This document shows positions 17,565 through 27,377 of a stretch of 64,000 nt of DNA, piece after piece. The position numbers and the translations under genes are program-made. The notes beneath the pieces are model-generated. The model was given only the letters and a program-made list of their open reading frames with translations. It was not told the origin of the DNA and ran no database searches. The stretch comes from Ralstonia soli (GTDB taxonomy: Bacteria > Pseudomonadota > Gammaproteobacteria > Burkholderiales > Burkholderiaceae): NCBI RefSeq assembly GCF_023955655.1, contig NZ_JAMXHT010000005.1, positions 497,462-561,461 of the forward strand. Direction: 5' to 3'. Each line of letters begins with the position of its first letter. The stretch's first letter is position 1.

Positions 17565-17850
17565 GATTTCCCTGGATTGTTGTGTGGGGGACGAAAGCGA
17601 GCCGGAGTCTGTGCTTCGTGTGTGACAAGTTGATGATGCAAACGCTGGCGTGGAGCCCCGCAGTGGGCTGAACTCACCCCAGTTCAGCATGAACACCACC
17701 ATCAGGAGGAGCAGGGGCACCATCGAACGTTTGAAGACATTTGCCACCATGGGAACTCTCCAAGGGCTGACGTGACATCGGTTTGACGACATCAAAGTGT
17801 CATGGGCGCCATGCTAAGTTGCAAGGCTTCCATCATTGCGCTCACCGTCG

Positions 17851-19239
17851 ATGCCTCATCTTCTGCCGCTGTCCACTGTTCGCATGCTTGGCGCTTCTGC
17901 GCTCGTGCTGGGGTTGGCCGCCGGGTTGAGCGGATGCGGGCGGGCTGAACCGGTGGCGCACGCCGCAACCGCACCGGCACTCGCGTCGGCCCCCGCAGCC
18001 AAGCCCGCTGCAACGGTGGCCCCGGCAGCCGCGCCGGCCTACGAAAAGGCCTTCTACACGATGATGGCAACGCGCCGACCCTCGGTGCCCGCCATGACGG
18101 CACTCGGCAAGGCGCTGTTCTTCGATCCCGCACTGTCTGCCTCCGGCAAGCTGGCCTGCGCGAGCTGCCACAGCCCCACGCACGCCTATGGCCCGCCGAA
18201 CGATCTTTCGGTGCAGCTCGGCGGCGCGGGCATGAACAACACAGGCGTGCGTGCCGCGCCGTCGTTGCGCTATCTGCAGAATGTGCCGCCGTTCTCTGAG
18301 CACTTTTTTGAGAACGACGGCAACGATGCCGAAGATCAGGGCCCCACCGGCGGCTACACGTGGGACGGCCGCGTGTCGTCCACGCACGACCAGGCACGCA
18401 TTCCGCTGCTGTCGGCGCACGAAATGGCCAACGGCACGGCGGCCAGCGTGGTAGCCAAGCTACGCGCGGGCCGTCATGCGCAGACCTTCCGCCAGGTGTT
18501 CGGCAACGACATTCTCGACAACGAAGACACCGCCTTCCGCGCGGCGCTCATGGCGCTCGAAGTCTTCCAGCAGACGCCCGGCGAGTTCTACCCGTACGAC
18601 AGCAAGTACGACGCGTATTTGCGCAAACAGGTCAAGCTGTCGCCGCAGGAAATGCGTGGCCTGCAGGCGTTTGCCGATCCGGCCAAGGGCAACTGCGCCT
18701 CGTGCCACGTGAGCGCCATCAAGCAGGACGGCGCGTTTCCGGCCTTTACCGATTTCGGCCACATTGCCGTGGGCGTGCCGCGCAACCGCACACTGGCGGG
18801 CAATGCCGATCCGGCGTTCTTCGACCTCGGCCTGTGCGGCCCCGACCGGACCGACCTGAAAGGCCACGCCGACTACTGCGGCCGCTTCCGCACGCCGTCC
18901 TTGCGCAACGTTGCACTGCGCAAGACGTTCTTCCACAACGGTGCCATCCATTCGCTGGAAGATGCGGTGCGTTTCTATGCGCAGCGCGACACGCAGCCGC
19001 AGAAGTGGTATCCGCGCCGCGCCGACGGCACCGTCGACAAGTTCGACGACCTGCCGTCGCAGTACCGCGCCAACGTCAACATGGAGCCCCCGTTTGGCGG
19101 CAAGCCCGGCGACAAGCCTGCGCTGTCCGAGGCCGACGTGCGCGACATCGTTGCCTTCCTCAAGACGCTGACCGACGGCTACCGCCCCGCGCGCGCGATG
19201 CAATCCGCTCAGGGCGGCAGCCGCGTCGCACAACGCTAG
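17851..19239 (+). CDS. Di-heme cytochrome c peroxidase family protein, lipoprotein-type signal
   Basis: 462 residues from ATG 17851 (a TTG 15 bases upstream and an ATG at 17884 are alternatives; no strong ribosome site). Signal with lipobox LSGC (about residue 30), then a low-complexity Ala/Pro linker. Two heme c motifs: CASCH at about 107 and CASCH at about 290, spaced as in the CCP/MauG family, with [16 protein letters not shown] before the first. C-terminal [31 protein letters not shown] (in two parts) is the usual second-heme region. The family reduces peroxide or oxidises protein/organic substrates in the periplasm. Its pairing with the divergent phosphoesterase suggests joint expression. 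Confidence 0.9.
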   Translation: MPHLLPLSTVRMLGASALVLGLAAGLSGCGRAEPVAHAATAPALASAPAAKPAATVAPAAAPAYEKAFYTMMATRRPSVPAMTALGKALFFDPALSASGKLACASCHSPTHAYGPPNDLSVQLGGAGMNNTGVRAAPSLRYLQNVPPFSEHFFENDGNDAEDQGPTGGYTWDGRVSSTHDQARIPLLSAHEMANGTAASVVAKLRAGRHAQTFRQVFGNDILDNEDTAFRAALMALEVFQQTPGEFYPYDSKYDAYLRKQVKLSPQEMRGLQAFADPAKGNCASCHVSAIKQDGAFPAFTDFGHIAVGVPRNRTLAGNADPAFFDLGLCGPDRTDLKGHADYCGRFRTPSLRNVALRKTFFHNGAIHSLEDAVRFYAQRDTQPQKWYPRRADGTVDKFDDLPSQYRANVNMEPPFGGKPGDKPALSEADVRDIVAFLKTLTDGYRPARAMQSAQGGSRVAQR

Positions 19240-19363
19240 ATCTTCGGCTGAACCCCGCCGCGGCCCGTTTGTTGCAACACTTCACGCGGGATTCGCCGGG
19301 GGCCGTGTATGCGCTGCGGTTATCATCGGCGGATTGTCTTTCTGCGGCTTTTGTATTCCCACT

Positions 19364-20944
19364 ATGACCTGGCTTGCTGACCCGTCCATCTGGATCGGCC
19401 TGTTCACCCTGGTGGTGCTCGAGATCGTTCTCGGCATCGACAACCTCGTCTTCATCGCCATCCTGGTCAACAAGCTGCCGCCGGCGCTGCGCGACCGCGC
19501 CCGGATGATCGGGCTGGGCCTGGCCCTGGTGATGCGCATGGTGCTGCTGGCGACCATGTCGTGGCTGATCGGGCTGACCAAGCCGCTGCTCACGCTCGGG
19601 CCCGTGGAGTTGTCCGGCCGCTCGATCATCCTGCTGCTCGGTGGCTTCTTCCTGCTGTTCAAGGCGACGTCCGAGCTGCACGAGCGCCTGGACGGCGAAC
19701 CGCAGGACGAGAGCCACGGCACCGGCCACGGCAAGTTCTGGAACGTGATCGCGCAGGTGGTGATCCTGGATGCGGTGTTCTCCATCGACTCCGTCATCAC
19801 GGCCGTGGGCATGGTCAACGATCTGCCGGTGATGATGACGGCCGTGGTGATCGCCATGGGCGCCATGCTGTTTGCGTCGCGCCCGCTTACGGCGTTCGTC
19901 AATGCGCACCGCACGGTGGTGGTGCTGTGCCTGAGCTTCCTGCTGATGATCGGCTTCTCGCTGGTGGCGGAGGGTCTGGGCTTCCATATTCCGAAGGGCT
20001 ATCTGTACGCGGCCATCGGCTTCTCGATCCTGATCGAGTTCTTCAACCAGGTGGCCCAGCGCAACACCGTGCGCTACGAACGCCGCCGCCCGCTGCGCGA
20101 GCGCACGGCCGATGCGGTACTCAGCCTGCTGGGCGATCGCCGTGGCGCACAAGCGGAAGCCGAGCCGCATGAAGCGGCCGCCCACGAGGCGGGCCAGCAC
20201 GCGCCGGAGACCGTGTTCCGCCCCGAAGAGCGCAGCATGGTCAGCGGCGTGCTGGATCTGGCCGAACGCTCGGTGCGCTCGATCATGACGCCGCGCCACG
20301 ATATTTCGTGGGTGGATCTGGATGCCGATGCGGCGGTCACCCGCAAGCTGCTGCTGGCCGTGCCGCACAACCAGTTTCCGGTGTGCCGCGGCGGGCTCGA
20401 TGACCTGGTGGGCGTGGCGCGCGCTAAAGACCTGATGGGCGATCTCGACACGCGCGGCGCCATCGACGTGAACCGCAGCGTCAAGCCCGCGCTCAAGGTG
20501 TCGGACAACATCGGCATCCTGCGCCTGATGGATAAGCTCAAGCGCGCACGCGGACGCATGATGGTGGTGACAGATTCGCTCGACGTGATCCAGGGCGTGG
20601 TCACCCCCATCGACGTGCTCGAAGCCATCGCAGGCGAATTCCCCGATGAAGACGAGCGCCCCGGCGTGGTTGAAGTCAGCGACGGCTGCTGGGAAGTGGC
20701 CGGCGAAGCCGACCTGCGCCAGCTCGAAGACGTGCTGCACGTCGACTGGCTCCTCGACGAGGGCGGCGGCGCCACGAGCCTGGGCGGCTACCTGTTCAAC
20801 CAATGGGACCGCCTGCCCGAAGTGGGCGACACGCTGGTGCGCCACGACCTGCGTTTCGTCATCCTCGAAGCCGGCAGCCGCCGCATCGTGCGTGTGCGCA
20901 TCGAGCGCATGGAAGACGTGACGGCGCCCGAGGCCGAAGCCTAG
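19364..20944 (+). CDS. TerC-family membrane protein fused to CBS pair and CorC/HlyC domain
   Basis: 526 residues from ATG 19364; an extension to 19334 lacks support. Residues 1-235 form the TerC domain with about seven helices and the acidic motifs [15 protein letters not shown] and [19 protein letters not shown], thought to bind metal ions. Two CBS domains follow (about 290-420; [31 protein letters not shown]) and a CorC_HlyC/transporter-associated domain (about 430-515). This three-part layout matches E. coli YegH/YoaE. Recent work on TerC proteins points to Mn2+ or Ca2+ export and metalation of secreted proteins; the exact ion here is unknown. Confidence 0.92.
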   Translation: MTWLADPSIWIGLFTLVVLEIVLGIDNLVFIAILVNKLPPALRDRARMIGLGLALVMRMVLLATMSWLIGLTKPLLTLGPVELSGRSIILLLGGFFLLFKATSELHERLDGEPQDESHGTGHGKFWNVIAQVVILDAVFSIDSVITAVGMVNDLPVMMTAVVIAMGAMLFASRPLTAFVNAHRTVVVLCLSFLLMIGFSLVAEGLGFHIPKGYLYAAIGFSILIEFFNQVAQRNTVRYERRRPLRERTADAVLSLLGDRRGAQAEAEPHEAAAHEAGQHAPETVFRPEERSMVSGVLDLAERSVRSIMTPRHDISWVDLDADAAVTRKLLLAVPHNQFPVCRGGLDDLVGVARAKDLMGDLDTRGAIDVNRSVKPALKVSDNIGILRLMDKLKRARGRMMVVTDSLDVIQGVVTPIDVLEAIAGEFPDEDERPGVVEVSDGCWEVAGEADLRQLEDVLHVDWLLDEGGGATSLGGYLFNQWDRLPEVGDTLVRHDLRFVILEAGSRRIVRVRIERMEDVTAPEAEA

Positions 20945-21846
20945 GGCGTCGACGAAGCGGGCGCTGATGCACGCGCCAGCCCGAGGCTGAGCACCGCGGC
21001 CAGCACGCACGCAATGCCGCCCGCCTGGCGTGCGCTGACGGACTCGCCCAGCAGCGTTGCCGCAAACACCACCGCCGCCACCGGCGCCAGCGCCGTGAAC
21101 AGCGCGGCTTCGGCACCGCTCACGCGCGCCGCGCCCGCATACCAGAGCACAAATCCGCCGACCGTCGGCACGATCGCGTAGTACGCCACGGCGGCCAGCG
21201 CATGCGTTGCTTCAGTGGAGGCGTGCAACTGCCATGGCGCTTCCCACAGCGTGGGCAGCAACGCCGTCAACAAACCGAATGCACTCATCAACGCCGACAG
21301 CGCCAGCGGCGGCACTGGTGTGCGCAGCCGCTTGTTGAGCAGGATGAAGAGCCCCTCGCACACCACTGCGCCCATCACAAGCAGGTTGCCCAGCAGCGGG
21401 TGCGTTGCATCGCCGCGCGGTTGCAGCGCAATAGCCAGCACACCCGCCGTGGCCAGCGCAATTGCGCCGAGCGTGGTGCGGCCCGGCCGCTCGCCTAGCA
21501 GCACGATGGCAATGAGCGCCGACATGACGGGCAGCGTGCCGATGATGACGCCTGCATCCGCCGCCGATGTGTGCCGCAACCCCGAAATCAGCAGCGTCGT
21601 ATACCCCACGCTGCCGGCCGCCGCCTGCAGGAACAGCAGCGCCCAATCGCGACGCGCGAGCACCGGCCAGCGCGCGCCCGTTGCACGCAGGATGACGAGG
21701 AACAGCGGCAGCGCCATCGCAAAGCGCAACGCCGTCGCCGTAAACGGCGGCAAGCCCGCCGCGATGATCTTGCTGGCCGCCACCGTGCTGCCCACCAGCA
21801 CCATCGCCAGCGCCAGGTAGACGCAACCTTCGAGTCGTTTGGACAT
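20941..21846 (-). CDS. EamA/DMT-superfamily transporter
   Basis: 301 residues, ten predicted helices in two EamA repeats (about 10-140 and 150-290). Typical start [19 protein letters not shown] and second-repeat [25 protein letters not shown]. The family includes exporters of amino acids and other small metabolites. Its stop codon shares the palindrome CTAG (20941-20944) with the stop of the convergent TerC gene. It lies 84 bases after an AraC-type regulator on the same strand, which probably controls it. Confidence 0.9.
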   Translation of the reverse strand: MSKRLEGCVYLALAMVLVGSTVAASKIIAAGLPPFTATALRFAMALPLFLVILRATGARWPVLARRDWALLFLQAAAGSVGYTTLLISGLRHTSAADAGVIIGTLPVMSALIAIVLLGERPGRTTLGAIALATAGVLAIALQPRGDATHPLLGNLLVMGAVVCEGLFILLNKRLRTPVPPLALSALMSAFGLLTALLPTLWEAPWQLHASTEATHALAAVAYYAIVPTVGGFVLWYAGAARVSGAEAALFTALAPVAAVVFAATLLGESVSARQAGGIACVLAAVLSLGLARASAPASSTP

Positions 21847-21930
21847 ATCGCACCCCGCGCGTGAGAAAGCCGCAGGATGGGCGCACGCGATACGCGCGTC
21901 TTGAACGAAATTGCAGTGCCGCGGATTCCG

Positions 21931-22746
21931 CTAGCGCGCCGCCGCCACCATGCCCGGTGACACACCGTATTTGCGTACGAACTGCCGCGTCATGTGGCTC
22001 TGGTCGGCAAAGCCGCAGGCGGCGGCCACGTCTGCCAGCGGCAGGCCCTGGCCGATCAGCCGGCGCGCGAGGGCCACGCGACGTTGCACCTGGTAGGCGT
22101 GGGGCGTAAGGCCAACCACGCGGGCAAAGCCGCGCAGCACTTGGAAGCGGCTCAGGCCGGTCTCGTGCGCCAAGTCCAGCAGGGAGACGGCAGCAGCTGG
22201 GTCGTCGTCGATGCGGGTGTGGGCGAGCCGGATGGCATCAGGGGCATCGTCGGCGGATGGGGTGGGGGCATGCAGCGCATTCGCCAATACGGAGAGCAGC
22301 AGTTGCTCGCGCAGCAACGCATCGTGTTGCGCGGCGGTCACCGTCATCTGCGCGAACAACAGGCGCACGCTGCGGCCCAGGTGCGCATCATGGATGACGG
22401 GGCGATCAAACTCAGCGTCGCGGTGGTGGCCGGTGTGCAGGTCGTGCGCCAGTTCGGCGACGACGTCGGGGTCGAGGTAAAGCATGCGCCACGCGCGGCC
22501 GGCATCGCCGATGGGTGTGCCGTCGTGCACTTCAAACGGGTTGACCGTGATGACGTCGCCCGCGCCGGCTTGGACCATGCCGCGTCCGCTGAATGACTTC
22601 TGTGCCCCGCGATCGATGATGCCGATGCCGAACTGGCCGTGCGTATGGCGCGGGAAGGTGTGGCCGGAATCGGCCGCGACGGCCTGCACGCCGCGCATGG
22701 CGCAGCGGTGCATCGAAAACGCGGGGTTGGCCGGCCGACTGGGCAA
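21931..22746 (-). CDS. AraC-family regulator with N-terminal cupin ligand domain
   Basis: 271 residues if it starts at TTG 22746, chosen because AAGGAG lies 7 bases upstream; ATG at 22713 or 22698 would give 260 or 255 residues but have no ribosome site. Residues about 20-110 are an AraC_binding cupin (HTFPRHTHGQFGIGIIDRG, GDVITVNPFEVHDG); about 165-265 hold the two helix-turn-helix motifs (VSLLDLAHETGLSRFQVLRGF and LPLADVAAACGFADQSHMTRQF). The same layout is found in regulators of amino-acid exporters, which fits the EamA gene downstream. Confidence 0.88.
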   Translation of the reverse strand: MPSRPANPAFSMHRCAMRGVQAVAADSGHTFPRHTHGQFGIGIIDRGAQKSFSGRGMVQAGAGDVITVNPFEVHDGTPIGDAGRAWRMLYLDPDVVAELAHDLHTGHHRDAEFDRPVIHDAHLGRSVRLLFAQMTVTAAQHDALLREQLLLSVLANALHAPTPSADDAPDAIRLAHTRIDDDPAAAVSLLDLAHETGLSRFQVLRGFARVVGLTPHAYQVQRRVALARRLIGQGLPLADVAAACGFADQSHMTRQFVRKYGVSPGMVAAAR

Positions 22747-22951
22747 GGGAGGGCTCCTTGGGGCGGAAGCAATGATGCAGCGTGGCAGCAGCATACGCTT
22801 TCTTCGCATTTCGCTCATTTTCTGCCCGCATGCGGTTGGTATGCTGGGGCGCTCTGCCCGCAGCACGCCCGGTAAGATGCGGCCGTACCTGCTGCCGGGC
22901 CGTGCGGGAACCACTCCCGCCGGCGGCCTGCCAGGCCACCCTGACTGTTTC

Positions 22952-24451
22952 ATGCGCCCGTCTTTCGGTATCACCTCCAAGCTGTTCGTCGCGCTGTTCA
23001 TGCTGAGCATCGTTGTTGCGCTCGCGATGGGTGTGGCGGTGCGCTGGCGCTTCGACGCCAACTTTCTCGACTACGTGAACGCACGCGAGGCCGAGCGCAT
23101 GGCCGTGCTCGCGCAAGGCGTGGAGACCGCCTACACGCAGCACGGCAACTGGGATTTCCTCCGTGAGGATCGCGCGGCGTGGTTCCGCCTGCTGCGCCGC
23201 GAGGGCGCGCGTGCCCGTGCCAGCGGCATGGGCGGGGAGCATTTGGAACCGCCGGCCGGCCGCCGCTTTGAACCGTTCCCGCTCGGCGCACCACGCACGG
23301 ACAGCCAGCCGCCACTTGCGCCGGGCGAAGCACCACCGATGCCGCGTTCGCCGGTCTGGCTGCTCGACGCCCAGCGCAACGTCATCATCGGCGACGGGCC
23401 GCCGCTCGGGCCCAACGCGCGATGGCACGAACTGCACCACAACGGCCAGACCGTCGGCTGGCTGGCCATGCCGCCGCGCGTGCGCGTCCCCGAGGGTGCT
23501 GACCAGGCCTTCCAGGCGCAGCAGTTGCGCGCCACGTGGATCATCGCAGGGCTGTCGGTCCTGCTGGCTGCGCTCGTGGCGGTGCTGCTCGCCCGCGGCT
23601 TGCTTGCCCCGATGCGCCGGATGACCGATGCCGCGCGCCGCATGGCCGACGGCGATTACGCCGCCCGCGTGGACGTGCATTCGCGCGATGAGCTCGGCGG
23701 CCTGGCGGCGGATTTCAACCACCTCGCCGCGTCGCTGGAGGCCAACCAGAAGATGCGCCGCCAGCTCACCGCCGATATCTCGCACGAGCTGCGCACACCG
23801 CTGGCCGTGTTGCGCGGCGAGCTGGAAGCGTTGGAGGATGGCGTGCGCCCGCTGACGGCCACCTCGCTCGCCTCATTGCAGGCAGAGGTGTCGACGCTCA
23901 GCAAGCTGATCGATGACCTGTATGAGCTCTCGCTGGCCGACGTGGGCGCGCTAGCCTTCCACATGGAGCCATTGGACCTGGCCGATGCCGTTTGCAGCGC
24001 CGTACAGGGCTTTACGCCTCGTTTGATGGAAAAGGGCATTGCGCTGCAGCTGGATGTGCCGGCCGGACCTTCGTACGCCCACCTGATCAATGGTGACCCG
24101 CAGCGCTTGCGCCAGGTCATGCACAACCTGCTGGAAAACACGCTGCGCTATACCGATGCCGGTGGCACGTTGCGTGTGCGCGTCCACCAAGACGGCGACT
24201 GGCAGCGGATCGATGTGCAGGACAGCGCGCCGGGTGTGCTCGAAGCGGCGCTGCCGCGCCTCTTCGACCGCCTGTTCCGCGTCGACGCCTCGCGCAGCCG
24301 TGCGCAGGGCGGAGCCGGGCTGGGCCTGAGCCTGTGCCAGACCATCGTTGCCGCCCATGGCGGCACCATTGAGGCCAAATCTTCGCCACTGGGCGGGCTG
24401 TGGATTGCCATTCGCTTGCCTGTTCTTCATTCTCTTGCTGCCCGTGATTGA
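22952..24451 (+). CDS. baeS: BaeS-like sensor histidine kinase
   Basis: 499 residues from ATG 22952; the longer frame to 22484 overlaps the divergent regulator. Order: membrane helix (about 10-32), periplasmic domain (about 33-195, with a Pro/Arg-rich loop around 95-130), second helix (about 196-218), HAMP (about 219-270), HisKA with LTADISHELRTPLAVLRGE (His about 280), HATPase with NLLENTLRYTDAGG, DSAPGV and QGGAGLGLSLCQTIVAAHGG. The gene order kinase-regulator-spy and the sequence of the partner regulator identify it as BaeS-like, a sensor of envelope stress, flavonoids, indole and some metals in enterobacteria. Confidence 0.88.
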   Translation: MRPSFGITSKLFVALFMLSIVVALAMGVAVRWRFDANFLDYVNAREAERMAVLAQGVETAYTQHGNWDFLREDRAAWFRLLRREGARARASGMGGEHLEPPAGRRFEPFPLGAPRTDSQPPLAPGEAPPMPRSPVWLLDAQRNVIIGDGPPLGPNARWHELHHNGQTVGWLAMPPRVRVPEGADQAFQAQQLRATWIIAGLSVLLAALVAVLLARGLLAPMRRMTDAARRMADGDYAARVDVHSRDELGGLAADFNHLAASLEANQKMRRQLTADISHELRTPLAVLRGELEALEDGVRPLTATSLASLQAEVSTLSKLIDDLYELSLADVGALAFHMEPLDLADAVCSAVQGFTPRLMEKGIALQLDVPAGPSYAHLINGDPQRLRQVMHNLLENTLRYTDAGGTLRVRVHQDGDWQRIDVQDSAPGVLEAALPRLFDRLFRVDASRSRAQGGAGLGLSLCQTIVAAHGGTIEAKSSPLGGLWIAIRLPVLHSLAARD

Positions 24452-24453
24452 CC

Positions 24454-25113
24454 ATGATTCTGATCATTGAAGACGAACCCAAGCTGGCCGCATTGATGAT
24501 CGACTACTTGCGTGCCGCACACTATGAAACCGAGTGGCTGGCCGATGGCTCGAACGCCGTGCAGCGCATCCGTGAAGCCGCGCCCGAACTCGTGCTGCTC
24601 GACCTCATGCTGCCCGGCAAGGACGGCCTGGAGATCTGCCGCGAGGTGCGTGCCTTCAGCGAGGTGCCGATCGTCATGGTCACGGCGCGCGTGGAAGAGA
24701 TCGACCGCCTGCTCGGCCTGGAACTCGGTGCCGATGACTATGTCTGCAAGCCCTTCAGCCCACGCGAGTTGGTGGCGCGCATCAAGACGATCCTGCGCCG
24801 CGTGCAGCGCGGCGGCGGTACGCCTGAAAGCGCGTTGCTGATCGATGCCGCTGGCTATGCCGCCACGCTGCGTGGCCAGCGTCTGGACCTCACGCCCGTG
24901 GAGTTTCGGCTGTTGGCCGCGCTGGCCGGCGCGCCGGGCCGCATCCTCTCACGCGCCAATCTGCTCGAGCAGATCTACGACGACCACCGCATCGTGACCG
25001 ACCGCACGGTCGACACGCATGTCAAGAACCTGCGCCGCAAGATGGAGCAGGCGAGCCCGGGAACGGACATGATCCACTCCGTCTACGGCGTGGGCTATCG
25101 GCTCGACGCCTAG
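24454..25113 (+). CDS. baeR: BaeR-like OmpR-family response regulator
   Basis: 219 residues, ATG at 24454, two bases after the kinase stop, so translation is coupled; a TTG at 24448 is an alternative start. Receiver domain 1-115 with the phospho-acceptor Asp in LVLLDLMLPGKDGL and the long BaeR-like block VPIVMVTARVEEIDRLLGLE, then ADDYVCKPFSPREL; winged-helix DNA-binding domain about 130-219 (LTPVEFRLLAAL, VTDRTVDTHVKNLRRK, VYGVGYRLDA). It closely follows the E. coli BaeR pattern I remember. Predicted to activate the spy-like gene downstream. Confidence 0.92.
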   Translation: MILIIEDEPKLAALMIDYLRAAHYETEWLADGSNAVQRIREAAPELVLLDLMLPGKDGLEICREVRAFSEVPIVMVTARVEEIDRLLGLELGADDYVCKPFSPRELVARIKTILRRVQRGGGTPESALLIDAAGYAATLRGQRLDLTPVEFRLLAALAGAPGRILSRANLLEQIYDDHRIVTDRTVDTHVKNLRRKMEQASPGTDMIHSVYGVGYRLDA

Positions 25114-25119
25114 GCGGCA

Positions 25120-25166
25120 CGTCAACGGAGCGTCAAGAAAACTCCACCGTTTGCCCACCTTTGACG
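25120..25166. promoter_or_regulatory. CGTCAA direct repeats with an inverted copy upstream of the spy-like gene
   Basis: CGTCAA occurs at 25120-25125 and 25131-25136, an 11-bp period, and again inverted as TTGACG at 25161-25166. OmpR-family regulators usually bind direct repeats spaced 10-11 bp. The site lies just after baeR and 70-115 bases before the Spy-like start, so it is a candidate BaeR box; the assignment is inference. Confidence 0.4.
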
Positions 25167-25234
25167 CGGGGCCGATGGCTACAGTGAGCGTATGGCTGGC
25201 ATGTCCGGCCGACGATCTCATCAGGAGCCTCATC

Positions 25235-25798
25235 ATGATCGCTGTGACTTCCCCCCGCCTGGTTGCCGTTGCTGCCGGGCTTCTGCTTTCGTGCGCCGCG
25301 CTGGCGCAGACCGCCGCGCCTGGCGCTGCGCCGCTGTCGCCCATGCTGCCGCATGGTCCGGAGATTATGGGGCGGGGCCCGGGCCCTGGCTTTGGTGCGG
25401 GCGGCGCGCATGGCATGGGTCGCCATCACGGCGGTGAGTTTTTCCTGCGCGGCCTGAAATTGACTGAAGAACAGCGCGACAAGATCTTCGCGATCCAGTA
25501 TGCGCAGATGCCGCAGGAGCGCGAGCAGCGCAAGGCCATCGCGCATGCGAGCCGCGACCTGCATCAGATGGTCGCATCAGGCCAATATGACGAAGCACGT
25601 GCTCGCGCGCTGACCGAAGCGCTTGGCCGCGCTGTTGCCAAGTCGGCGCAACTGCGCGCGCAAGCCGGCGCCAAGGTCATGGAGGTGCTTACGCCCGCGC
25701 AGCGCAAGGAGATCAGCGATCGTGAGGCCCGACGCGTGGCCGAACGCGAACTGGAGCACGATGAAGGTGCTCCGATGCAGGAACTGGCGGCAATGTAA
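25235..25798 (+). CDS. Spy/CpxP-like periplasmic chaperone (LTxxQ family)
   Basis: 187 residues, ATG 25235 with AGGAG 8 bases upstream. Signal peptide VAVAAGLLLSCAALAQ (cleavage about 25), then a Gly/Pro/His-rich segment (GRGPGPGFGAGGAHGMGRHH, possibly metal-binding), then an all-helical domain with both LTxxQ motifs of PF07813: LKLTEEQRDKIF (about 75) and VLTPAQRKEI (about 150). Spy and CpxP are small periplasmic chaperones induced by envelope stress; spy is a classic BaeR target, which agrees with its place after baeSR. Confidence 0.9.
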   Translation: MIAVTSPRLVAVAAGLLLSCAALAQTAAPGAAPLSPMLPHGPEIMGRGPGPGFGAGGAHGMGRHHGGEFFLRGLKLTEEQRDKIFAIQYAQMPQEREQRKAIAHASRDLHQMVASGQYDEARARALTEALGRAVAKSAQLRAQAGAKVMEVLTPAQRKEISDREARRVAERELEHDEGAPMQELAAM

Positions 25799-25810
25799 TC
25801 GGCGCGGCGT

Positions 25811-26251
25811 TTAACGGTAGACCACCACCGGCACGTGCGCGTAGGTCAGCACCTTGCGCGTTTCGTTGCCGATCAGCAATCGTCCCATCAGGCTGCGGTG
25901 CCCGTGCGAAGCCATGAAGATGACGTCGCACGCGTGCCGCTTCGCCGCATCGAGGATGCCAAGGTAGGGCTCCGCAAACTGCGACACGTCGCTGTCGAAC
26001 GTCACGCCTTCTTCCTTCGCGCGTTCTGCAATGCGGTCAATGCAGTCCTTGGCGTAGCCCTGCACCTGCTCCATGTAGTGCGCATGCGGACACTCGCCCA
26101 CGCCGGCCGAATAGGCCATGTTGGGGAATTCTTCGATGCACGTGTAGGCCGTGAGCCGGCACCCGGTAGCGCGGGCGAGCTTGAGTGCGCCGTCGATGGC
26201 CTTGCGGCATTGCTCGGAGCCGTCGGTCGGCAGGAGGATATGGGTAAACAT
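25811..26251 (-). CDS. Universal stress protein (UspA family)
   Basis: 146 residues from ATG 26251 with GGAG 8 bases upstream (the frame to 26299 is unsupported). Single Usp domain: FTHILLPTDGSEQCRKAIDGA at the N-terminus and DVIFMASHGHRSLMGRLLIGNETRKVL at the C-terminus, the ATP-binding glycine region in a slightly variant form, then VPVVVYR. It is a cytoplasmic, nucleotide-binding stress protein. It converges with the Spy-like gene, 12 bases apart. Confidence 0.93.
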   Translation of the reverse strand: MFTHILLPTDGSEQCRKAIDGALKLARATGCRLTAYTCIEEFPNMAYSAGVGECPHAHYMEQVQGYAKDCIDRIAERAKEEGVTFDSDVSQFAEPYLGILDAAKRHACDVIFMASHGHRSLMGRLLIGNETRKVLTYAHVPVVVYR

Positions 26252-26390
26252 GGTCAGTCTCCATGGGGAACCCGCCTCCACGTTACTGCGATGACCCATG
26301 TGCCTCTATCGTGGAAAACGCTATGCTGGCGCAGCTTTTCGGCCGATGGCGAAGTACGGTCGTTCGTTTATTGACGCGGCAGGCTGAGGC

Positions 26391-27317
26391 TCATGCGCGT
26401 TGCCAGGCCTGCCGGTAGCGTGACGGCGATGCGCCCAGTTGCATGGTGAAGCGCCGGCTGAAATGGCTGGCGCTGGCAAAGCCGCAGCGCTCGGCAATGG
26501 TGGCGAGTGGCAGAGTGGTGGTGCGCAGCAGTGTCTGCGCGCGTGTCATGCGTTGCTGCATCACCCACGTGTGCGGCGCGGCCCCGAACGACGCGTGAAA
26601 CATCCGCGCGAAATGGAATTCGGACAGGTTCGCTTCTGCCGCCAGTTGCCCGAGCGAGAGCGGCAGATGCAGCTCGGCATCGATGCGTGCGGCGATGCGG
26701 CGGCACACGTGCGGCGCCAGCCCGCCGCGCACCGCCAGCGCACGCGTGCGGCCTTGCGTCTGCACCAGATACGACAGCGTGTCGTTGGCCAGCGCATTGG
26801 CGCGCATGCGGTCATCGAGGTCGTTCCAGTCAAGCCGGGCGATGTTCGCGCAGGCCTGTGCAAGCTGCGCGTCTTCGATGAAGGTGCGGTCGTGCAGCGT
26901 GAACAGCCGGGGCTCGGCGTCGAGCAGGCGCACCGCGTGCCCGGCCAGTGCATCGGGCGCGAAGTACAGGTGCACAAAGCGCATCGGCTGCTCGATCACC
27001 CACGCCGACTGGTGGTCGGCGGGCAGCATGCATACGCGCCCCGGTGCACCGAACAGGTGCGGCAAGTCTTGCCGGTGCGTGGTGTAGCCGCCTTGCAGAT
27101 AGACCGACAGTGTGTGGTGGCCGGGCTGGGTGTAGCGCGCCTCGTCGTGCTCGTTGCGCCAGATGGCGGCGGTCACGCCGTCGCCCAGGTTGGCCACGCG
27201 CTCCAGCGATGCGCGCGAGCCGCGTGCGAGCGTGCCGAAAACGCTGGCATCCGCCGTTACACGCGGGTCAGGCGACGGGGGTGAAGCGGGCGAAGGGGAC
27301 AGGGAGGCGGGGCGCAC
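26391..27317 (-). CDS. AraC-family transcriptional regulator
   Basis: 308 residues, apparently starting at GTG 27317; the first 25 residues are Pro/Ser-rich and a later start is possible. The N-terminal half (about 40-180) is a sensing domain without an obvious HTHGQ cupin motif (HHTLSVYLQGGYTTHR). The C-terminal 100 residues carry the two helix-turn-helix motifs (LSLGQLAAEANLSEFHFARMF; LPLATIAERCGFASASHFSRRF). No divergent or co-directional target is evident: the next gene upstream (27378-27809) runs the same way and encodes a secreted protein. Target unknown. Confidence 0.88.
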   Translation of the reverse strand: MRPASLSPSPASPPSPDPRVTADASVFGTLARGSRASLERVANLGDGVTAAIWRNEHDEARYTQPGHHTLSVYLQGGYTTHRQDLPHLFGAPGRVCMLPADHQSAWVIEQPMRFVHLYFAPDALAGHAVRLLDAEPRLFTLHDRTFIEDAQLAQACANIARLDWNDLDDRMRANALANDTLSYLVQTQGRTRALAVRGGLAPHVCRRIAARIDAELHLPLSLGQLAAEANLSEFHFARMFHASFGAAPHTWVMQQRMTRAQTLLRTTTLPLATIAERCGFASASHFSRRFTMQLGASPSRYRQAWQRA

Positions 27318-27377
27318 GCGGCGATGTTACCAACGATGGCGCCGCCGCGTGAGTCCAGGGCGCGGAGGGTGGTGCTG

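Noticed and set aside
17765-17810. Pho box in front of the phosphoesterase gene
   Set aside because: TGTCA-like half sites occur, but not with the 11-bp repeat spacing of PhoB sites.
19160-21010. 616-residue open frame on the minus strand
   Set aside because: Antisense to the TerC gene; His/Gln/Arg-rich and no recognisable motif.
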